From an uncultured Raoultella sp. (lineage in GTDB: Bacteria > Pseudomonadota > Gammaproteobacteria > Enterobacterales > Enterobacteriaceae), in assembly GCA_900759445.1 (NCBI GenBank), contig CAAEVH010000035.1, positions 15,081 through 79,080 on the forward strand: a DNA stretch of 64,000 nucleotides, written 5' to 3'. Under the pieces are notes generated by a model. That model was not told the origin of the DNA and did no database searches. It saw only the letters and a list, made by a program, of their open reading frames with translations. Both the position numbers and the translations under genes were made by a program. Positions 36,337-47,421 of this stretch are shown here, in pieces. The first letter of the stretch is position 1, and each line of letters begins with the position of its first letter.

Positions 36337-36504
36337 TCAGGCCATTAAAACCCTATCCCCCATGGCTTCTCGCCAGCCTCCCAGCCAGTATGACCTCTGA
36401 TTCAGCGTCTGATAGGGACACATTTCTTTTGAGCGTCCGGCAATGCCGGCCTGATATCCACGTTGATGTGCCCGTTCCAGGCGATCTCGTTTTTGTCTCT
36501 TCAT
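36337..36504 (-). CDS. rmf: Ribosome modulation factor
   Basis: 55 residues, beginning MKRQKRDRLERAHQRGYQAG and ending DRVLMA; the length equals that of E. coli RMF and only a few residues differ. RMF binds 70S ribosomes and drives them into 100S dimers in stationary phase. The gene lies downstream of pqiC on the same strand, as in E. coli, with its own promoter region (36505-36700). Confidence 0.96.
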   Translation of the reverse strand: MKRQKRDRLERAHQRGYQAGIAGRSKEMCPYQTLNQRSYWLGGWREAMGDRVLMA

Positions 36505-36699
36505 GCCTCGTTTCCCTCATCTTTTGGGTCTGGTGGAAAAGAAAACAGTGATTACTAAGTGTGCAATCACACTAAAACGAATACCCCTAAACATCAGGCT
36601 CGTCAATGCGCAAAATTCACGCCAGTGTCATATTTGTGAGCTACCCGCAAAATCATTTGTACAAAAATAGTCTGTCAGAACAGCTATCTCCACGGCTAA
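36505..36699. other. rmf promoter region
   Basis: Contains the rmf promoter. In E. coli it answers to ppGpp and cAMP-CRP; I do not place those sites here. No gene seen. Confidence 0.4.
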
Positions 36700-36742
36700 A
36701 AAAATAAAAAAAACCGCCCCGGGCATTGAACCAGGGGCGGCA
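36700..36742 (-). terminator. pqiABC terminator
   Basis: On the minus strand a stem CCGCCCC / GGGGCGG is followed by a long T-rich run (complement of AAAAAATAAAAAAAA). It ends the pqi transcript before rmf. Confidence 0.85.
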
Positions 36743-36762
36743 TAATTTACAATTATTTAAGC

Positions 36763-37326
36763 TTAAGGGATGCGTTTCAGCTCTTGAGCCATTGCCGTCG
36801 CTTCCTGGCTCCAGGCGTTGGCCAGAACCTTCACCATCTCATCGTAGCCGTCTTTAGTCTGTACAGCTTCGATGTGGAATGGACGCTTGATCAACTGCCC
36901 CTGGTGATTCAGCAGCCATTCACCGCTCACGATGACCTTACCATCGTACCGACCGTGGAAGCCGGTCACGGTAACGTTCAACGTGTCCTGAGTGCTTCCC
37001 AGCGGCTGCGAAGCGACAACCCAGCCAGGCAACTGCATACTGAGGTTCGTAACCAGGGTATTGCGCAATTGCTGATCTAAGGGGCTGGCCCAGAGATTAT
37101 TATTCGCTATCACATATTGCACATCGCTGGTCTGGTAAACCACCCCATTACCCGCCAGATAGTCCGGGACCGCAATCTGTTCAACCCACAGCAGACGGTT
37201 ACCCTGGTTAGCTGAGCTCTGTACGCCCCCTTGCGCGATAGGAAGCTGGTAATAGCTTTTATTTTCTCCGCTGGAGCTGCATGACGTCAGCCAGACCGCC
37301 ATCATCGCCACTAGCCACTTTTTCAT
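36763..37326 (-). CDS. pqiC: Outer-membrane lipoprotein PqiC
   Basis: 187 residues with a lipoprotein signal (WLTSC, lipid-modified Cys16) and an ABC-type transport auxiliary (DUF330) domain. In E. coli PqiC forms a ring on the inner face of the outer membrane that docks the PqiB needle for lipid transport. It overlaps pqiB by four bases. Confidence 0.95.
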   Translation of the reverse strand: MKKWLVAMMAVWLTSCSSSGENKSYYQLPIAQGGVQSSANQGNRLLWVEQIAVPDYLAGNGVVYQTSDVQYVIANNNLWASPLDQQLRNTLVTNLSMQLPGWVVASQPLGSTQDTLNVTVTGFHGRYDGKVIVSGEWLLNHQGQLIKRPFHIEAVQTKDGYDEMVKVLANAWSQEATAMAQELKRIP

Positions 37327-38963
37327 TGTTTCGCCCTCTTCGGCTCTGGATCTTTTTTGTCCTTCGCTTCAAATACCAGCGCATTGCTCTTATCGTTCAA
37401 CGTTTTCAGTACCGGTTGCAGTTCTCGCAGCACCTGATCAAGACGCTGCATATCCGCCACCATCTTGTTGTAGGCGGCGGAACCCGGCTGGAAGCCCTGC
37501 ATACTACGGTTCAGTTCGCGCAGCGTGTTCTGCATATCCGCCGGAAGATCCTGCATCGACTGACTGGACGTGATCTTATTCATGTTGTCCAGCGTGGTTT
37601 GCAGATGCTTCATCGTACGCTGGCTTTCCGACAACGTATTGGTCGCCTGCTCAATCATCGGGTTCAACGGCAGATTGTTAATCTTATCCAGCGCTTCCAT
37701 CAGTCGCTGCTGGATCTGCGCCAGACCACCGCTCACGGTCGGAATAATTTGATAACCGTTAAATTCGCGCACACCGGTAATCGGCGGTTCTTTCGGGTAG
37801 AAGTCGAGATCGACATACAGAGCGCCAGTCACCAGGTTCCCGGTTTTCAGCGATGCCCGTAAGCCGCGTTTAAGCAATTCTGCCAGATGAGCGCCAACAT
37901 CAGTATCTTCTCCCAGCTGTGCCTTCAGACGTTCTGGTTCGATACGTACCAGCACCGGAATGCGGTAATCATTGTTGAAGACCTGACGCATATTCGGTGA
38001 GAAGAAAGGTACTTTACTTACCGTACCCAAACGGATGCCACGGAATTCCAGTGGCGCGCCGGGCTGCAGGCCACGAATTGAATCTTTAAAGAACATCAGG
38101 TAATCAATATGATCGGTATACAGTGAATCCTGAATACTTTTTTGGTCGTCATAAAGATTAAACGCAGACTGCTGTGCGACCGGTTCGCCTTGTTCCAGCC
38201 CTTCTGGCACATCAAAACTTACGCCACCGCCAAACAGCGTGGAGAGAGAGCCCATTTCCACTCGCATACCTGCCGAAGTAAGATCCACGGCGATCCCACT
38301 GTCCTTCCAGAAACGCACATTGCTGGTCACCAGACGATCGTTAGGCGCATTGATAAATAGCTGGTAGCTAATCGTACGCTTTTGCGCATCAAATGTGCTG
38401 GTTTCAACCGAACCTACACGATAACCACGGAACAGAACCGGGTCGCCCGGGCTCAACTGACCGGCTTTTTTGCTGTCCAGAATCACACGGATCCCTTTCG
38501 CATCTGGCGGCGCCAGCGGCGGTGAATCCAGCAGTTGGTAATTTTCCAGCTTGCTGCCTTTATTGCCAGGCTGCAGTTCAATATAAGCCCCGGACAATAG
38601 CGTGCCGAGCCCACTGATACCTTCACGTCCAACCTGCGGCTTCACCACCCAAAAGACAGAATCTTTATGCAGCAGCTTTTCCATTCCGGAGTTAAGACGA
38701 GCTTTAATTTCCACATGGGTCAAATCATCAGTCAGGGTTGCGCTCTCGACGATACCGACATCCACGCTGCGGCTCTTAATCGTCGTTTTACCCCCTTCAA
38801 TACCTTCGGCATTGGTAGTAATCAGCGTGACTTGTGGCCCCTGATGACTGTAGTGATAAAACAGGACCCACGCGCCAATGAGGGCAGTGACTATAGGGAA
38901 TATCCACACGGGCGACCAGTTTTTTACCTTTTGCACTTTGGCTTCCCCACTTTTAGATTCCAT
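37323..38963 (-). CDS. pqiB: MCE-domain lipid-transport protein PqiB
   Basis: 546 residues from the ATG at 38963 (MESKSGEAKVQKVKNWSPVW), the E. coli length. One N-terminal membrane helix (IFPIVTALIGAWVLFYHY) is followed by three MCE domains (around ITTNAEGIEGGKTTIKSRSV, GIRVILDSKKAGQLSPGDPV and the SIRGLQPGAPLEFRGIRLGT repeat) and a C-terminal coiled coil. The hexamer forms a needle across the periplasm. The operon is SoxRS-induced in E. coli. Confidence 0.97.
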   Translation of the reverse strand: MESKSGEAKVQKVKNWSPVWIFPIVTALIGAWVLFYHYSHQGPQVTLITTNAEGIEGGKTTIKSRSVDVGIVESATLTDDLTHVEIKARLNSGMEKLLHKDSVFWVVKPQVGREGISGLGTLLSGAYIELQPGNKGSKLENYQLLDSPPLAPPDAKGIRVILDSKKAGQLSPGDPVLFRGYRVGSVETSTFDAQKRTISYQLFINAPNDRLVTSNVRFWKDSGIAVDLTSAGMRVEMGSLSTLFGGGVSFDVPEGLEQGEPVAQQSAFNLYDDQKSIQDSLYTDHIDYLMFFKDSIRGLQPGAPLEFRGIRLGTVSKVPFFSPNMRQVFNNDYRIPVLVRIEPERLKAQLGEDTDVGAHLAELLKRGLRASLKTGNLVTGALYVDLDFYPKEPPITGVREFNGYQIIPTVSGGLAQIQQRLMEALDKINNLPLNPMIEQATNTLSESQRTMKHLQTTLDNMNKITSSQSMQDLPADMQNTLRELNRSMQGFQPGSAAYNKMVADMQRLDQVLRELQPVLKTLNDKSNALVFEAKDKKDPEPKRAKQ

Positions 38964-38967
38964 GCTG

Positions 38968-40215
38968 TCAGGACTCCTCATGATCTGGTTCACGGTCCCA
39001 CGACAGACGGGGATCAAATGTCATCGCAGAAAACATTGTCATAATGACGACTAAAGCAAACATCAAAGCACCCATTGCAGGATAAATGTTCATTAACCCT
39101 CCCATGCGCACCAGCGCAGAGAGTACGGCAATTACAAAAACGTCGATCATTGACCAGCGACCGACAAATTCTACAACCTCGTAAATTAAATGCATTCGTT
39201 CACTGTCGCGTTTGCCGTGCCCTTTGGCATCCCAACACAGCCAGGCAATGGCGATCATTTTCAACGTCGGCACCATAATACTGGCGATAAAGATAACCGC
39301 AGCCACCGGGTAAGAGCCTTCGCTCCAGATTAAAACCACGCCCTCGAGTATCGTTGAAGGCAGCTTTGACCCGAGCAGATCGGTGATCATGATCGGCAGA
39401 ATATTGGCAGGAAGATAAAGCATGATCGACGTAAACAGTAATGCCAATGTCCATTGCAGACTGTTTTTACGCCGCACATAACCTTTCGTCTGACAGCGTG
39501 GGCATACCAGCTCGTCTGCAGGAAGAATAGCGGTGCAGCAGGAACAGGAACGCAACCCTTGTCGGATGCCGGGCACACCAGGCTTTAATTCCTGCTTAAT
39601 GGCTGGCATAGGGGCAATATCATCCCACAGCCAACGGCGATCCACACACTGAAAAGCCCGCAACTGGAGCATACAAAACAAGCACCACGGGATGAAGCTG
39701 CTGCCCACGCCGATATCGCCGTAGGCCATCAGCTTAACAAAGCTCACCAGCACGCCCGCGAGGAAAATTTCTGCCATTCCCCAGCTTTTTAACTGAAACA
39801 AAATACGCGCCAGCCATGTTTTAAGCCGCTCAGGCATATGAACCCGATTCACCAACAGCAAAATGGTCAACAAGCAAAAAGCGGGAACCAACTGAACGAA
39901 TAAGATAAAGAAGGTACCGAGGCTGGCGTAATCTTCCGAAAAGAGAACGCTGGGGATTTGCAGCAGCGTCACTTCGCTGCTCACCCCCGCAACATTCATA
40001 TTCACAAAGGGAAAGAGGTTTGACAAAAGCAGCATAAATAATGCTGCTAACACATAGGCGGTAGGACGCTGCCGTGGCGCGTCCCACTCAACCGTTAACG
40101 TAGTGCCACATCGTGGACATGCCGCTTTCTGACCATGCTCAAGGCGAGGTAACGCCACCAGCATGTCACACTGCGAGCACAGAATATGCTTCGCGGCATG
40201 GTGATGTTCGCACAT
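38968..40215 (-). CDS. pqiA: Inner-membrane protein PqiA
   Basis: 415 residues. Two zinc-ribbon-like motifs (CSQCDMLVALPRLEHGQKAA then CPRC; CSCCTAILPADELVCPRC) each precede a set of four membrane helices, the duplicated PqiA architecture. It partners with PqiB in lipid or membrane homeostasis under paraquat stress. pqiB follows after four bases; uup lies 15 bases upstream on the same strand, as in E. coli. Confidence 0.96.
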   Translation of the reverse strand: MCEHHHAAKHILCSQCDMLVALPRLEHGQKAACPRCGTTLTVEWDAPRQRPTAYVLAALFMLLLSNLFPFVNMNVAGVSSEVTLLQIPSVLFSEDYASLGTFFILFVQLVPAFCLLTILLLVNRVHMPERLKTWLARILFQLKSWGMAEIFLAGVLVSFVKLMAYGDIGVGSSFIPWCLFCMLQLRAFQCVDRRWLWDDIAPMPAIKQELKPGVPGIRQGLRSCSCCTAILPADELVCPRCQTKGYVRRKNSLQWTLALLFTSIMLYLPANILPIMITDLLGSKLPSTILEGVVLIWSEGSYPVAAVIFIASIMVPTLKMIAIAWLCWDAKGHGKRDSERMHLIYEVVEFVGRWSMIDVFVIAVLSALVRMGGLMNIYPAMGALMFALVVIMTMFSAMTFDPRLSWDREPDHEES

Positions 40216-40230
40216 ATGTGCTCCTTTAAA

Positions 40231-42138
40231 TTATGCGCCGTTCTTCAAAGACTCAAGATACTCCCAGCGCTCAAAGGCTTGCTCAAGTTCTTGTTCAGCT
40301 TCGTTCAGATTAGCTAATACCTGTTGCGTTTGCTCATGCGGCTGACTGAAAAAAGCGGCGTCAGCTACCTGAGCTTGTAATGCTTCCAGTTTAGCTTCCA
40401 GTTCTTCAAGCAGCGTGGGGAGCAGCTCCAGTTCGCGCTGCAGTTTATAGCTTAGTTTGCTCGTGCTGCGTTTGACAATTTCTGCTTTAGGAGCAACGGT
40501 TTCCTCTGTTTTTTTCGCAACTGGCTGTTTAAACGCCACATACTGCGATTGCTGGCTGCGGGCATCATGATAACCGCCGACATAACGACCAATTTTACCG
40601 CCGCCTTCGAAGATCCAGCATTCGGTTACGGTATTATCCACAAACTGACGGTCGTGGCTCACCAGCAGCACGGTGCCCTGGTAGCTATCAATCAGCTCTT
40701 CAAGCAGTTCCAGCGTTTCGACGTCCAGATCGTTCGTTGGTTCATCGAGAATCAAAAGATTACTGGGTTTGAGAAAAAGACGCGCCAGCAGTAGGCGATT
40801 GCGTTCCCCACCAGAGAGCGCACGTACTGGCGTCATCGCCCGTTTCGGATGGAACAGGAAATCCTGGAGATAGCCCAGCACATGGCGAGGTTTACCGTTA
40901 ACCAGCACCTCTTGCTTACCCTCAGCAAGGTTGTCCATCACGGTTTTATCCGGATCCAGTTCGGCGCGGTGCTGATCGAAATACGCCACTTCCAGCTTCG
41001 TGCCGACGTGAATGCGTCCGCTGTCAGCCTGAAGCTGACCTAACATCAGCTTCAGCAGCGTTGTTTTACCGCAGCCGTTAGGTCCAATTAGCGCAATCTT
41101 GTCGCTACGTTGCACCTGCGCGGAGAAATCTTTTACCAGTTGCTTTCCATCAACCTGGTAATCAACATTCTCCATTTCGAAGACAATCTTGCCAGAACGG
41201 CTCGCCTCTTCGACCTGCATCTTCGCCGTGCCCATCACTTCGCGACGTTCGCCACGCTCGCGACGCATGGCTTTCAGTGCCCGCACGCGGCCTTCATTAC
41301 GGGTACGACGCGCTTTGATGCCCTGACGGATCCAGACTTCTTCCTGCGCCAGCTTGCGATCAAATTCCGCATTTTGGAGATCTTCCACCCGCAGCGCTTC
41401 TTCTTTATCCAGCAGATACTGATCGTAGTTCCCCGGATAGGTCACCAGCTTGCCGCGGTCGAGATCGACAATACGCGTCGCCATATTGCGAATAAATGAA
41501 CGGTCGTGGGAAATGAAAATAATTGTCCCATTGAAGGATTTCAGGAACCCTTCCAGCCAGTCGATAGTTTCAATATCCAGGTGGTTAGTTGGTTCATCCA
41601 GCAGCAGTACGCGCGGGTTGCTCACTAACGCGCGGCCCAGCGCCGCCTTACGCAGCCAGCCGCCCGAAAGCGAAGAAAGCGCGGCGTTAGGATCCAGTCC
41701 CAGTTGCGCCAGCACTTCATTAATGCGGCTTTCGAGCTGCCACAGATTATGGTGATCGAGCATTTCCTGAACCCGCGCCATTTCATTCAGGTTTCTGTCG
41801 CTGGGATCGGTCATCACCAGGCGCGAAATATCGTGATAACGCTTCAGATATTCAGCCTGTTCCTCAATACCTTCGGCAACGAAGTCATAGACGCTGCCCT
41901 CAACATTACGCGGCGGATCCTGCTGCAGACGCGCCACAACCAGGTCCTGCTCATAAATAATACGCCCGTCGTCAAGACCCTGTTCACGGTTGAGGATCTT
42001 CATCAGCGTCGACTTACCTGCGCCATTACGGCCAACCAGACAGACGCGTTCGTTATCTTCGATATGCAGTTCTGCATTATCAAGAAGCGGCGCATCGCTG
42101 AACGACAGCCATGCACCATGCATACTGATCAATGACAT
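40231..42138 (-). CDS. uup: ABC-F ATPase Uup
   Basis: 635 residues, the E. coli length. Two ABC cassettes are present: Walker A GRNGAGKST and GPNGCGKTT, signatures LSGGWLRKA and LSGGERNRL, Walker B LLLDEPTNHLD and LILDEPTNDLD. A charged linker and a C-terminal coiled coil (LSYKLQRELELLPTLLEELE) complete the ABC-F layout. There is no membrane part; the protein acts on ribosomes or branched DNA and affects transposon excision. Confidence 0.97.
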   Translation of the reverse strand: MSLISMHGAWLSFSDAPLLDNAELHIEDNERVCLVGRNGAGKSTLMKILNREQGLDDGRIIYEQDLVVARLQQDPPRNVEGSVYDFVAEGIEEQAEYLKRYHDISRLVMTDPSDRNLNEMARVQEMLDHHNLWQLESRINEVLAQLGLDPNAALSSLSGGWLRKAALGRALVSNPRVLLLDEPTNHLDIETIDWLEGFLKSFNGTIIFISHDRSFIRNMATRIVDLDRGKLVTYPGNYDQYLLDKEEALRVEDLQNAEFDRKLAQEEVWIRQGIKARRTRNEGRVRALKAMRRERGERREVMGTAKMQVEEASRSGKIVFEMENVDYQVDGKQLVKDFSAQVQRSDKIALIGPNGCGKTTLLKLMLGQLQADSGRIHVGTKLEVAYFDQHRAELDPDKTVMDNLAEGKQEVLVNGKPRHVLGYLQDFLFHPKRAMTPVRALSGGERNRLLLARLFLKPSNLLILDEPTNDLDVETLELLEELIDSYQGTVLLVSHDRQFVDNTVTECWIFEGGGKIGRYVGGYHDARSQQSQYVAFKQPVAKKTEETVAPKAEIVKRSTSKLSYKLQRELELLPTLLEELEAKLEALQAQVADAAFFSQPHEQTQQVLANLNEAEQELEQAFERWEYLESLKNGA

Positions 42139-42150
42139 TTATTTATCCTT

Positions 42151-44259
42151 TCAGGCTGCGGTAATCAGCCAGCAATTGTGGATCTGACGGTTACGGGCAA
42201 AGTCCTGGGAAAGCGTTTTTTGGGTGATTTCTTGTGCTTTTAATCCCAGTTCAGCCAGACCGTCGAGATCCATACGGAACCCACGCTTGTTGTTGGAGAA
42301 CATGATCGTGCCGTCTTTACGCAGCAGACGTTTCAGATCTTTCATCAGCGCCAGATGATCGCGCTGTACATCAAACGAGTCTTCCATACGTTTTGAGTTA
42401 GAGAACGTCGGCGGATCGATGAAAATCAGATCAAACTGTTCATTGGCATCGCGCAGCCAGCTCAGGCAATCGGCCTGAATTAAACGGTGAGCGCGACCAC
42501 TCAGGCCGTTCAAGCGCAGGTTACGCTCAGCCCACTCCAGGTAGGTACGCGACATATCAACCGTCGTGGTGCTACGCGCACCGCCCAGTCCGGCATGAAC
42601 GCTGGCACTGCCGGTGTAGGAGAACAGGTTAAGGAAATCCTTACCTTTACTCATCTGGCCCAGCATGCGGCGCGCAATACGGTGATCGAGGAACAAACCG
42701 GTATCAAGATAGTCTGTCAGGTTGACCCACAGGCGCGCGTTGTACTCGCTTACCTCAATGAATTCACCCTTCTCATTCATCTTCTGATACTGGTTCTTCC
42801 CTTTCTGCCGCTCACGGGTTTTCAGCACCAGTTTATTTGGCGCGATTTCCAGGACCGACAACGTTGCGGCAATGATGTCGAACAGACGTTGACGTGCTTT
42901 TTGTGCATCGACCGTCTTCGGCGGAGCGTATTCCTGAACCACGACCCACTCACCGTAACGGTCCACTGCAACGTTGTATTCCGGCAGGTCAGCATCATAC
43001 AGGCGATAGCATTCAATTCCTTCCTGACGCGCCCATTTTTCCAGCTTCTTGATATTCTTGCGCAGGCGGTTGGCATAATCTTCCGCAACCGTGGCTGGCT
43101 TGCTGTCCGCAGTGGTCTCTGCAACGTGATAGTTTTTCTGTACGCAATCCAGCGGACCGTTTTTCGCTTTGAACTGCTTGTCAGCACGTAATTGCAGGCT
43201 GCTGAGCAAATCCGGAGAGGCGCTGAACAGCGACAAATTCCAGCCGCCAAACTGGTTTTTCATCGTACGGCCCAGCAAGCTATGCAGGGCAATCAGCGCC
43301 GGTTCGCTATCCAGACGTTCGCCGTAGGGCGGGTTACTGATCACCGTACCATACGGTCCCTTCGGCAGTGGATTACTCAGTTTGGCGACATCTTTAACGT
43401 CAAATGTCATCAGATCGGCAATACCTGCGCGGCGGGCGTTACTACGCGCTTTTTCAATCACGCGCGCATCGCTGTCGGAGCCATAGAAGTGCGAAGTATA
43501 GTCAGCAAGCCCCTTACGCGCACGCACCTGAGCTTCGGCTTTAACCTCTTGCCAGACGGCTTCATCGTGCTGTGCCCAACCGCTAAAGCCCCAGTACCCG
43601 CGATGCAGGCCCGGCGCGCGATCGGTTGCCCACATCGCCGCTTCAATCAGCAGCGTGCCGGAGCCGCACATCGGATCGAGTAACGGTGTGCCCGGCTGCC
43701 AGCCAGAACGCATAACAATAGCGGCGGCCAGCGTCTCTTTAATCGGCGCCTGACCCGCGCGATCGCGATAACCGCGCTGATGCAAACCGTCACCGCTCAG
43801 ATCGAGCGCAATGCTGGCGGTATCTTTGTTCAACCAGACATTGATTCGCAGATCCGGAGATTCACGATCCACATTCGGACGCGGCAGATTTTTGCGGGTA
43901 AAGGCATCGACAATCGCATCCTTGACCTTCAGCGCGCCGTACTGGCTGTTACGAATGGTCTCGTTCAGGCCGCTAAAATGGACGGCAAACGTAGCACCAG
44001 GATTAAATATCTCTGTCCAGTCGATTGCCTGAACGCCGAGGTACAGATCAAGATCGCTGTAGACCTTGCACTCTCCCATCGGCAGGATAATGCGCGAGGC
44101 CAGGCGGCTCCACATCAGGCTCTGGTAAACAAGCCGCGTGTCGCCCTTAAAATGGACCCCACCCTGAACGACCTGGCACTCCAGCGCGCCGAGGTTTTCC
44201 AGTTCAGTTTTTAACAGCTCTTCCAGCCCGCGGGCCGTACTGGCAAACAGAGAATTCAT
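42151..44259 (-). CDS. rlmL: Fused 23S rRNA m2G2445/m7G2069 methyltransferase RlmKL
   Basis: 702 residues, the E. coli length. A THUMP domain (about 45-155) and a first methyltransferase with [16 protein letters not shown] and [11 protein letters not shown] form the RlmL half. A second methyltransferase with [20 protein letters not shown] and [15 protein letters not shown] forms the RlmK half. It modifies G2445 and G2069 of helix 74 in 23S rRNA. uup follows on the same strand after 12 bases. Confidence 0.97.
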   Translation of the reverse strand: MNSLFASTARGLEELLKTELENLGALECQVVQGGVHFKGDTRLVYQSLMWSRLASRIILPMGECKVYSDLDLYLGVQAIDWTEIFNPGATFAVHFSGLNETIRNSQYGALKVKDAIVDAFTRKNLPRPNVDRESPDLRINVWLNKDTASIALDLSGDGLHQRGYRDRAGQAPIKETLAAAIVMRSGWQPGTPLLDPMCGSGTLLIEAAMWATDRAPGLHRGYWGFSGWAQHDEAVWQEVKAEAQVRARKGLADYTSHFYGSDSDARVIEKARSNARRAGIADLMTFDVKDVAKLSNPLPKGPYGTVISNPPYGERLDSEPALIALHSLLGRTMKNQFGGWNLSLFSASPDLLSSLQLRADKQFKAKNGPLDCVQKNYHVAETTADSKPATVAEDYANRLRKNIKKLEKWARQEGIECYRLYDADLPEYNVAVDRYGEWVVVQEYAPPKTVDAQKARQRLFDIIAATLSVLEIAPNKLVLKTRERQKGKNQYQKMNEKGEFIEVSEYNARLWVNLTDYLDTGLFLDHRIARRMLGQMSKGKDFLNLFSYTGSASVHAGLGGARSTTTVDMSRTYLEWAERNLRLNGLSGRAHRLIQADCLSWLRDANEQFDLIFIDPPTFSNSKRMEDSFDVQRDHLALMKDLKRLLRKDGTIMFSNNKRGFRMDLDGLAELGLKAQEITQKTLSQDFARNRQIHNCWLITAA

Positions 44260-44357
44260 AATGTCACTTTTACTCCTAGAAAATTGCTGCGCATTATAGC
44301 TAATATGGGCTGTATGTCATAAAGTTGAAGGCTTATTTTCGTTCAAGGGGCTGTGCA

Positions 44358-45464
44358 GTGGTAACGTTGACCCGACTTTTTATTCATCCGGTTAAATCAA
44401 TGCGTGGAATTGGACTCACGCACGCCCTGGCAGACGTGAGCGGTCTCGCCTTGGATCGTATATTTATGATTACCGAACCCGACGGGACGTTCATTACCGC
44501 CCGACAGTTCCCGCAAATGGTCCGCTTTACCCCTTCCCCTTTCCACGATGGACTTCATCTCACGGCTCCAGACGGCAGCAGCGCGCTCGTGCGATTCGCA
44601 GACTTCGCCACCCAGGATGCGCCGACAGAAGTGTGGGGAAACCATTTTACCGCGCGTATTGCGCCAGCGGCTATCAACCTGTGGCTGAGCGGCTTTTTCT
44701 CCCGTGACGTGCAGTTGCGCTGGGTGGGTCCGCAACTGACACGCCGGGTGAAGCGCCACGCTGATGTTCCTTTGTCCTTCGCCGATGGTTATCCCTACCT
44801 GCTGGCCAACGAAGCATCTCTGCGCGATGTGCAACAGCGCTGTCCGGCAAGCGTCAAAATGGAACAGTTTCGCCCCAATCTGGTGGTTTCGGGGGCTGAC
44901 GCATGGGCAGAAGACACCTGGAAAGTGATTCGCATTGGCGACGTCATTTTTGATGTGGCAAAACCCTGTAGCCGCTGCATTTTCACTACCGTTAGCCCAG
45001 AAAAAGGCCAGAAACATCCGTCTGGCGAGCCGCTCGCCACGCTGCAAACCTTCCGGACAGCGGTGGATAACGGCGACGTTGATTTCGGCCAGAATCTTAT
45101 CGCACGCAACAGTGGCGTTATTCGCGTCGGCGATGAGGTAGAGATTTTGGCAACCGGTCCCGCCAGAGCTTACGGTACGGCGGAGCCAGACGATACCGCA
45201 CAGGAACAACAACCCGATGCCACGGTACTTATTGACTGGCAGGGACAAACCTTTCGCGGAAATAATCAGCAGGTATTGCTTGAACAGCTGGAAAACCAGG
45301 GTATCAGGGTGCCCTATTCATGCCGGGCAGGAATTTGCGGATGCTGTCGAATTCGACTGTTGGAAGGCGAAGTTAGTCCGCTGAAAAAATCAGCGATTGG
45401 GGATGACGGGACGATTCTGTGCTGCAGTTGCGTTCCCAAAACGACAATCAGGCTGGAGAGTTAA
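44358..45464 (+). CDS. ycbX: MOSC-domain/2Fe-2S protein YcbX
   Basis: 368 residues from a GTG at 44358 (AAGGGG site). An N-terminal MOSC beta-barrel ([20 protein letters not shown]) and a MOSC domain ([27 protein letters not shown], with the molybdenum-ligand cysteine) precede a C-terminal plant-type ferredoxin domain with CRAGICGCC and CCSC cluster cysteines. It detoxifies N-hydroxylated bases such as 6-N-hydroxylaminopurine using molybdenum cofactor. Its end overlaps zapC. Confidence 0.95.
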   Translation: MVTLTRLFIHPVKSMRGIGLTHALADVSGLALDRIFMITEPDGTFITARQFPQMVRFTPSPFHDGLHLTAPDGSSALVRFADFATQDAPTEVWGNHFTARIAPAAINLWLSGFFSRDVQLRWVGPQLTRRVKRHADVPLSFADGYPYLLANEASLRDVQQRCPASVKMEQFRPNLVVSGADAWAEDTWKVIRIGDVIFDVAKPCSRCIFTTVSPEKGQKHPSGEPLATLQTFRTAVDNGDVDFGQNLIARNSGVIRVGDEVEILATGPARAYGTAEPDDTAQEQQPDATVLIDWQGQTFRGNNQQVLLEQLENQGIRVPYSCRAGICGCCRIRLLEGEVSPLKKSAIGDDGTILCCSCVPKTTIRLES

Positions 45465-46003
45465 ACCGCCTGTTCAAGGCTGAAACTGTCGGCAATAACC
45501 TGCGGTTTCAGTCGGTCATTCATTATTTTAATCGCGTCGCCAAGCTGCATTGTGCGCCCGGCAATAACCACACCAGGTTGTGCAAGCAGACAAAGCGCGG
45601 CATTTTCACCCGGTTCAACCACTAACAGGTTTACCTGTTCATCCGTATCGCTTAAATCCACACAAGCAGCATCCCCCACAACTGGCGACCAGTTAATACC
45701 GTGTGCGACAAAGTGCCAGCTTTTTGGCATTTGCGGTTTAAGGTAACGAATCGCTACCAGCGCATTAAGCACCAGTTCCGCCTTTTGCTCTTTGGCTAAA
45801 TCCAGGTAGCGACATTTTTCTTCAAAGGAAAAATAAAGCGCGGCGTCATCAACACAAAAACCCGACGGAGAAAATGCATCCGGAGTGAGCATTTTACGAG
45901 CAAAACGCGAACGGAATAACATGCCATTGGCTAAATCGAGCATCATACGATCGTGCTCTTCATCATAATACCAGCGCCAGTTATCGTCGGGTTTAATTCG
46001 CAT
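45461..46003 (-). CDS. zapC: Cell-division protein ZapC
   Basis: 180 residues, the E. coli length, beginning [20 protein letters not shown]. ZapC binds FtsZ and promotes lateral bundling of protofilaments in the Z-ring. Convergent with ycbX (four-base overlap) and downstream of pyrD. Confidence 0.96.
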   Translation of the reverse strand: MRIKPDDNWRWYYDEEHDRMMLDLANGMLFRSRFARKMLTPDAFSPSGFCVDDAALYFSFEEKCRYLDLAKEQKAELVLNALVAIRYLKPQMPKSWHFVAHGINWSPVVGDAACVDLSDTDEQVNLLVVEPGENAALCLLAQPGVVIAGRTMQLGDAIKIMNDRLKPQVIADSFSLEQAV

Positions 46004-46168
46004 CAGTTTCTCTCCTTTCCTTAATCATCACCATTACGACAGTATCCTTTTGCCGCTTCGTTTATTGCCTTAATAATAAAAGCTCAGAATGTTTAAATAA
46101 GCAACAGTAAAGGAATATAAAACAACCAGGGCCAGAAATAAAGCCCTGGATTGTGATTAAGGTAGCAT

Positions 46169-47179
46169 TCAGATATTGGTGACGATTTCTTTAATCAACG
46201 GTGGGCCTTTAAAAATAAAGCCCGAATAAATCTGTACCAGAGAAGCACCGGCAGCTATTTTCTCACGCGCGGCGATTACTGAGTCGATACCACCAACCCC
46301 AATAATCGGCAGCTGACCTTTTAATTCCTGAGACAACTGGCGAATAATTTCTGTACTTTTTAATTGTAACGGTCGACCGCTGAGGCCGCCCATTTGATCG
46401 CAATTTTTCATTCCCTGAACGAGAGAACGATCGAGAGTGGTGTTAGTCGCAATTACGCCATCAATATTATGACGAACTAAACTGTCAGCAACCTGGACCA
46501 GTTCTTCCACAGAAAGATCCGGTGCGATCTTAACCGCCACTGGAACATATTTATGGTGGATCGCTTGCAGATCATTTTGCTTATTTTTAATTGCCGTCAG
46601 AAGATCATCCAGCGCCTCACCATATTGCAGCGTACGTAATCCCGGCGTATTCGGTGAAGAGATATTAATCGCGATATAACCAGCATAAGCATAGACTTTT
46701 TCCATACAAATCAGATAGTCATCTTTGCCGTTCTCTACCGGAGTATCTTTATTCTTACCAATATTAATCCCCAGAATACCGTCAAAATGCGATTTTTTGA
46801 CGTTCTCAACCAGGTTATCAACCCCCAGGTTATTAAACCCCATGCGGTTGATCAAACCTTCTGCATCGACCAGACGAAACAGACGTGGTTTATCATTACC
46901 CGGCTGAGGACGCGGCGTCACGGTACCAATCTCAATGGAACCAAATCCCATCGCGCCGAGCGCATCAATGCACTCCCCGTCTTTATCCAGTCCGGCAGCA
47001 AGCCCGAGTGGATTTTTAAACGTCAGCCCCATACAGGTAACCGGTTTTGCGGGTACTTTCTGGCGGACAAGCGCTTCGAGCGGCGTGCCGGTAATGCGAC
47101 GTAATTGCTGGAATGTCAATTCATGAGCGCGCTCTGGATCGAGCTGGAAAAGGGCTTTACGAACGAAGGGGTAGTACAT
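46169..47179 (-). CDS. pyrD: Dihydroorotate dehydrogenase (quinone), class 2
   Basis: 336 residues from the ATG at 47179 ([20 protein letters not shown]), the E. coli length. The N-terminal helices form the membrane and quinone-binding part. FMN and substrate segments include [40 protein letters not shown] with the catalytic serine, and GVGGIDS. It oxidises dihydroorotate to orotate and passes electrons to quinone, the fourth step of pyrimidine synthesis. Confidence 0.98.
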   Translation of the reverse strand: MYYPFVRKALFQLDPERAHELTFQQLRRITGTPLEALVRQKVPAKPVTCMGLTFKNPLGLAAGLDKDGECIDALGAMGFGSIEIGTVTPRPQPGNDKPRLFRLVDAEGLINRMGFNNLGVDNLVENVKKSHFDGILGINIGKNKDTPVENGKDDYLICMEKVYAYAGYIAINISSPNTPGLRTLQYGEALDDLLTAIKNKQNDLQAIHHKYVPVAVKIAPDLSVEELVQVADSLVRHNIDGVIATNTTLDRSLVQGMKNCDQMGGLSGRPLQLKSTEIIRQLSQELKGQLPIIGVGGIDSVIAAREKIAAGASLVQIYSGFIFKGPPLIKEIVTNI

Positions 47180-47194
47180 GAACTCTCCTGGATT

Positions 47195-47213
47195 CCCGGT
47201 GTGCAAACCGGGG
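47195..47213 (-). promoter_or_regulatory. pyrD leader hairpin for pyrimidine-dependent translation control
   Basis: On the minus strand CCCGGTTTGCACACCGGG can form a hairpin next to the AGGAGAG ribosome binding site. In E. coli the same sequence allows CTP-dependent choice of transcription start: transcripts starting at C fold and block translation, those starting at G do not. Confidence 0.8.
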
Positions 47214-47421
47214 GCGTATTATGTGCGATCGCGAGCAAAAAGGGAATTGACCTGCGGCAATAAATAGCAATCGTTTTCCTGCTTCCTCCTTTTTATTCAT
47301 TTTTCAACTTTTCTATCCCGTATAAATCATTTCGATAAACAAAGTCTCTCTGCCAGACTGCACAAATTGTTATCAATGTTAATCAAAAGCAAACAATTGG
47401 TTATAAGGGGAGAATAAAATT
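47214..47421. promoter_or_regulatory. Divergent promoter region of pyrD and ssuE
   Basis: 208 bases hold both promoters. In E. coli ssu expression needs the LysR-type activator Cbl and is repressed by CysB under sulfate; operator positions are not called here. The elf fimbrial operon found here in E. coli K-12 is absent. Confidence 0.55.

Noticed and set aside
42487..43191. Long plus-strand frames opposite uup, rlmL and pepN (for example 234 codons here)
   Set aside because: They lie antisense to highly conserved core genes, follow their codon periodicity and encode no recognisable domain.
44397..45248. 283-codon minus-strand frame opposite ycbX
   Set aside because: Antisense shadow of a well-identified gene; no ribosome binding site or domain.
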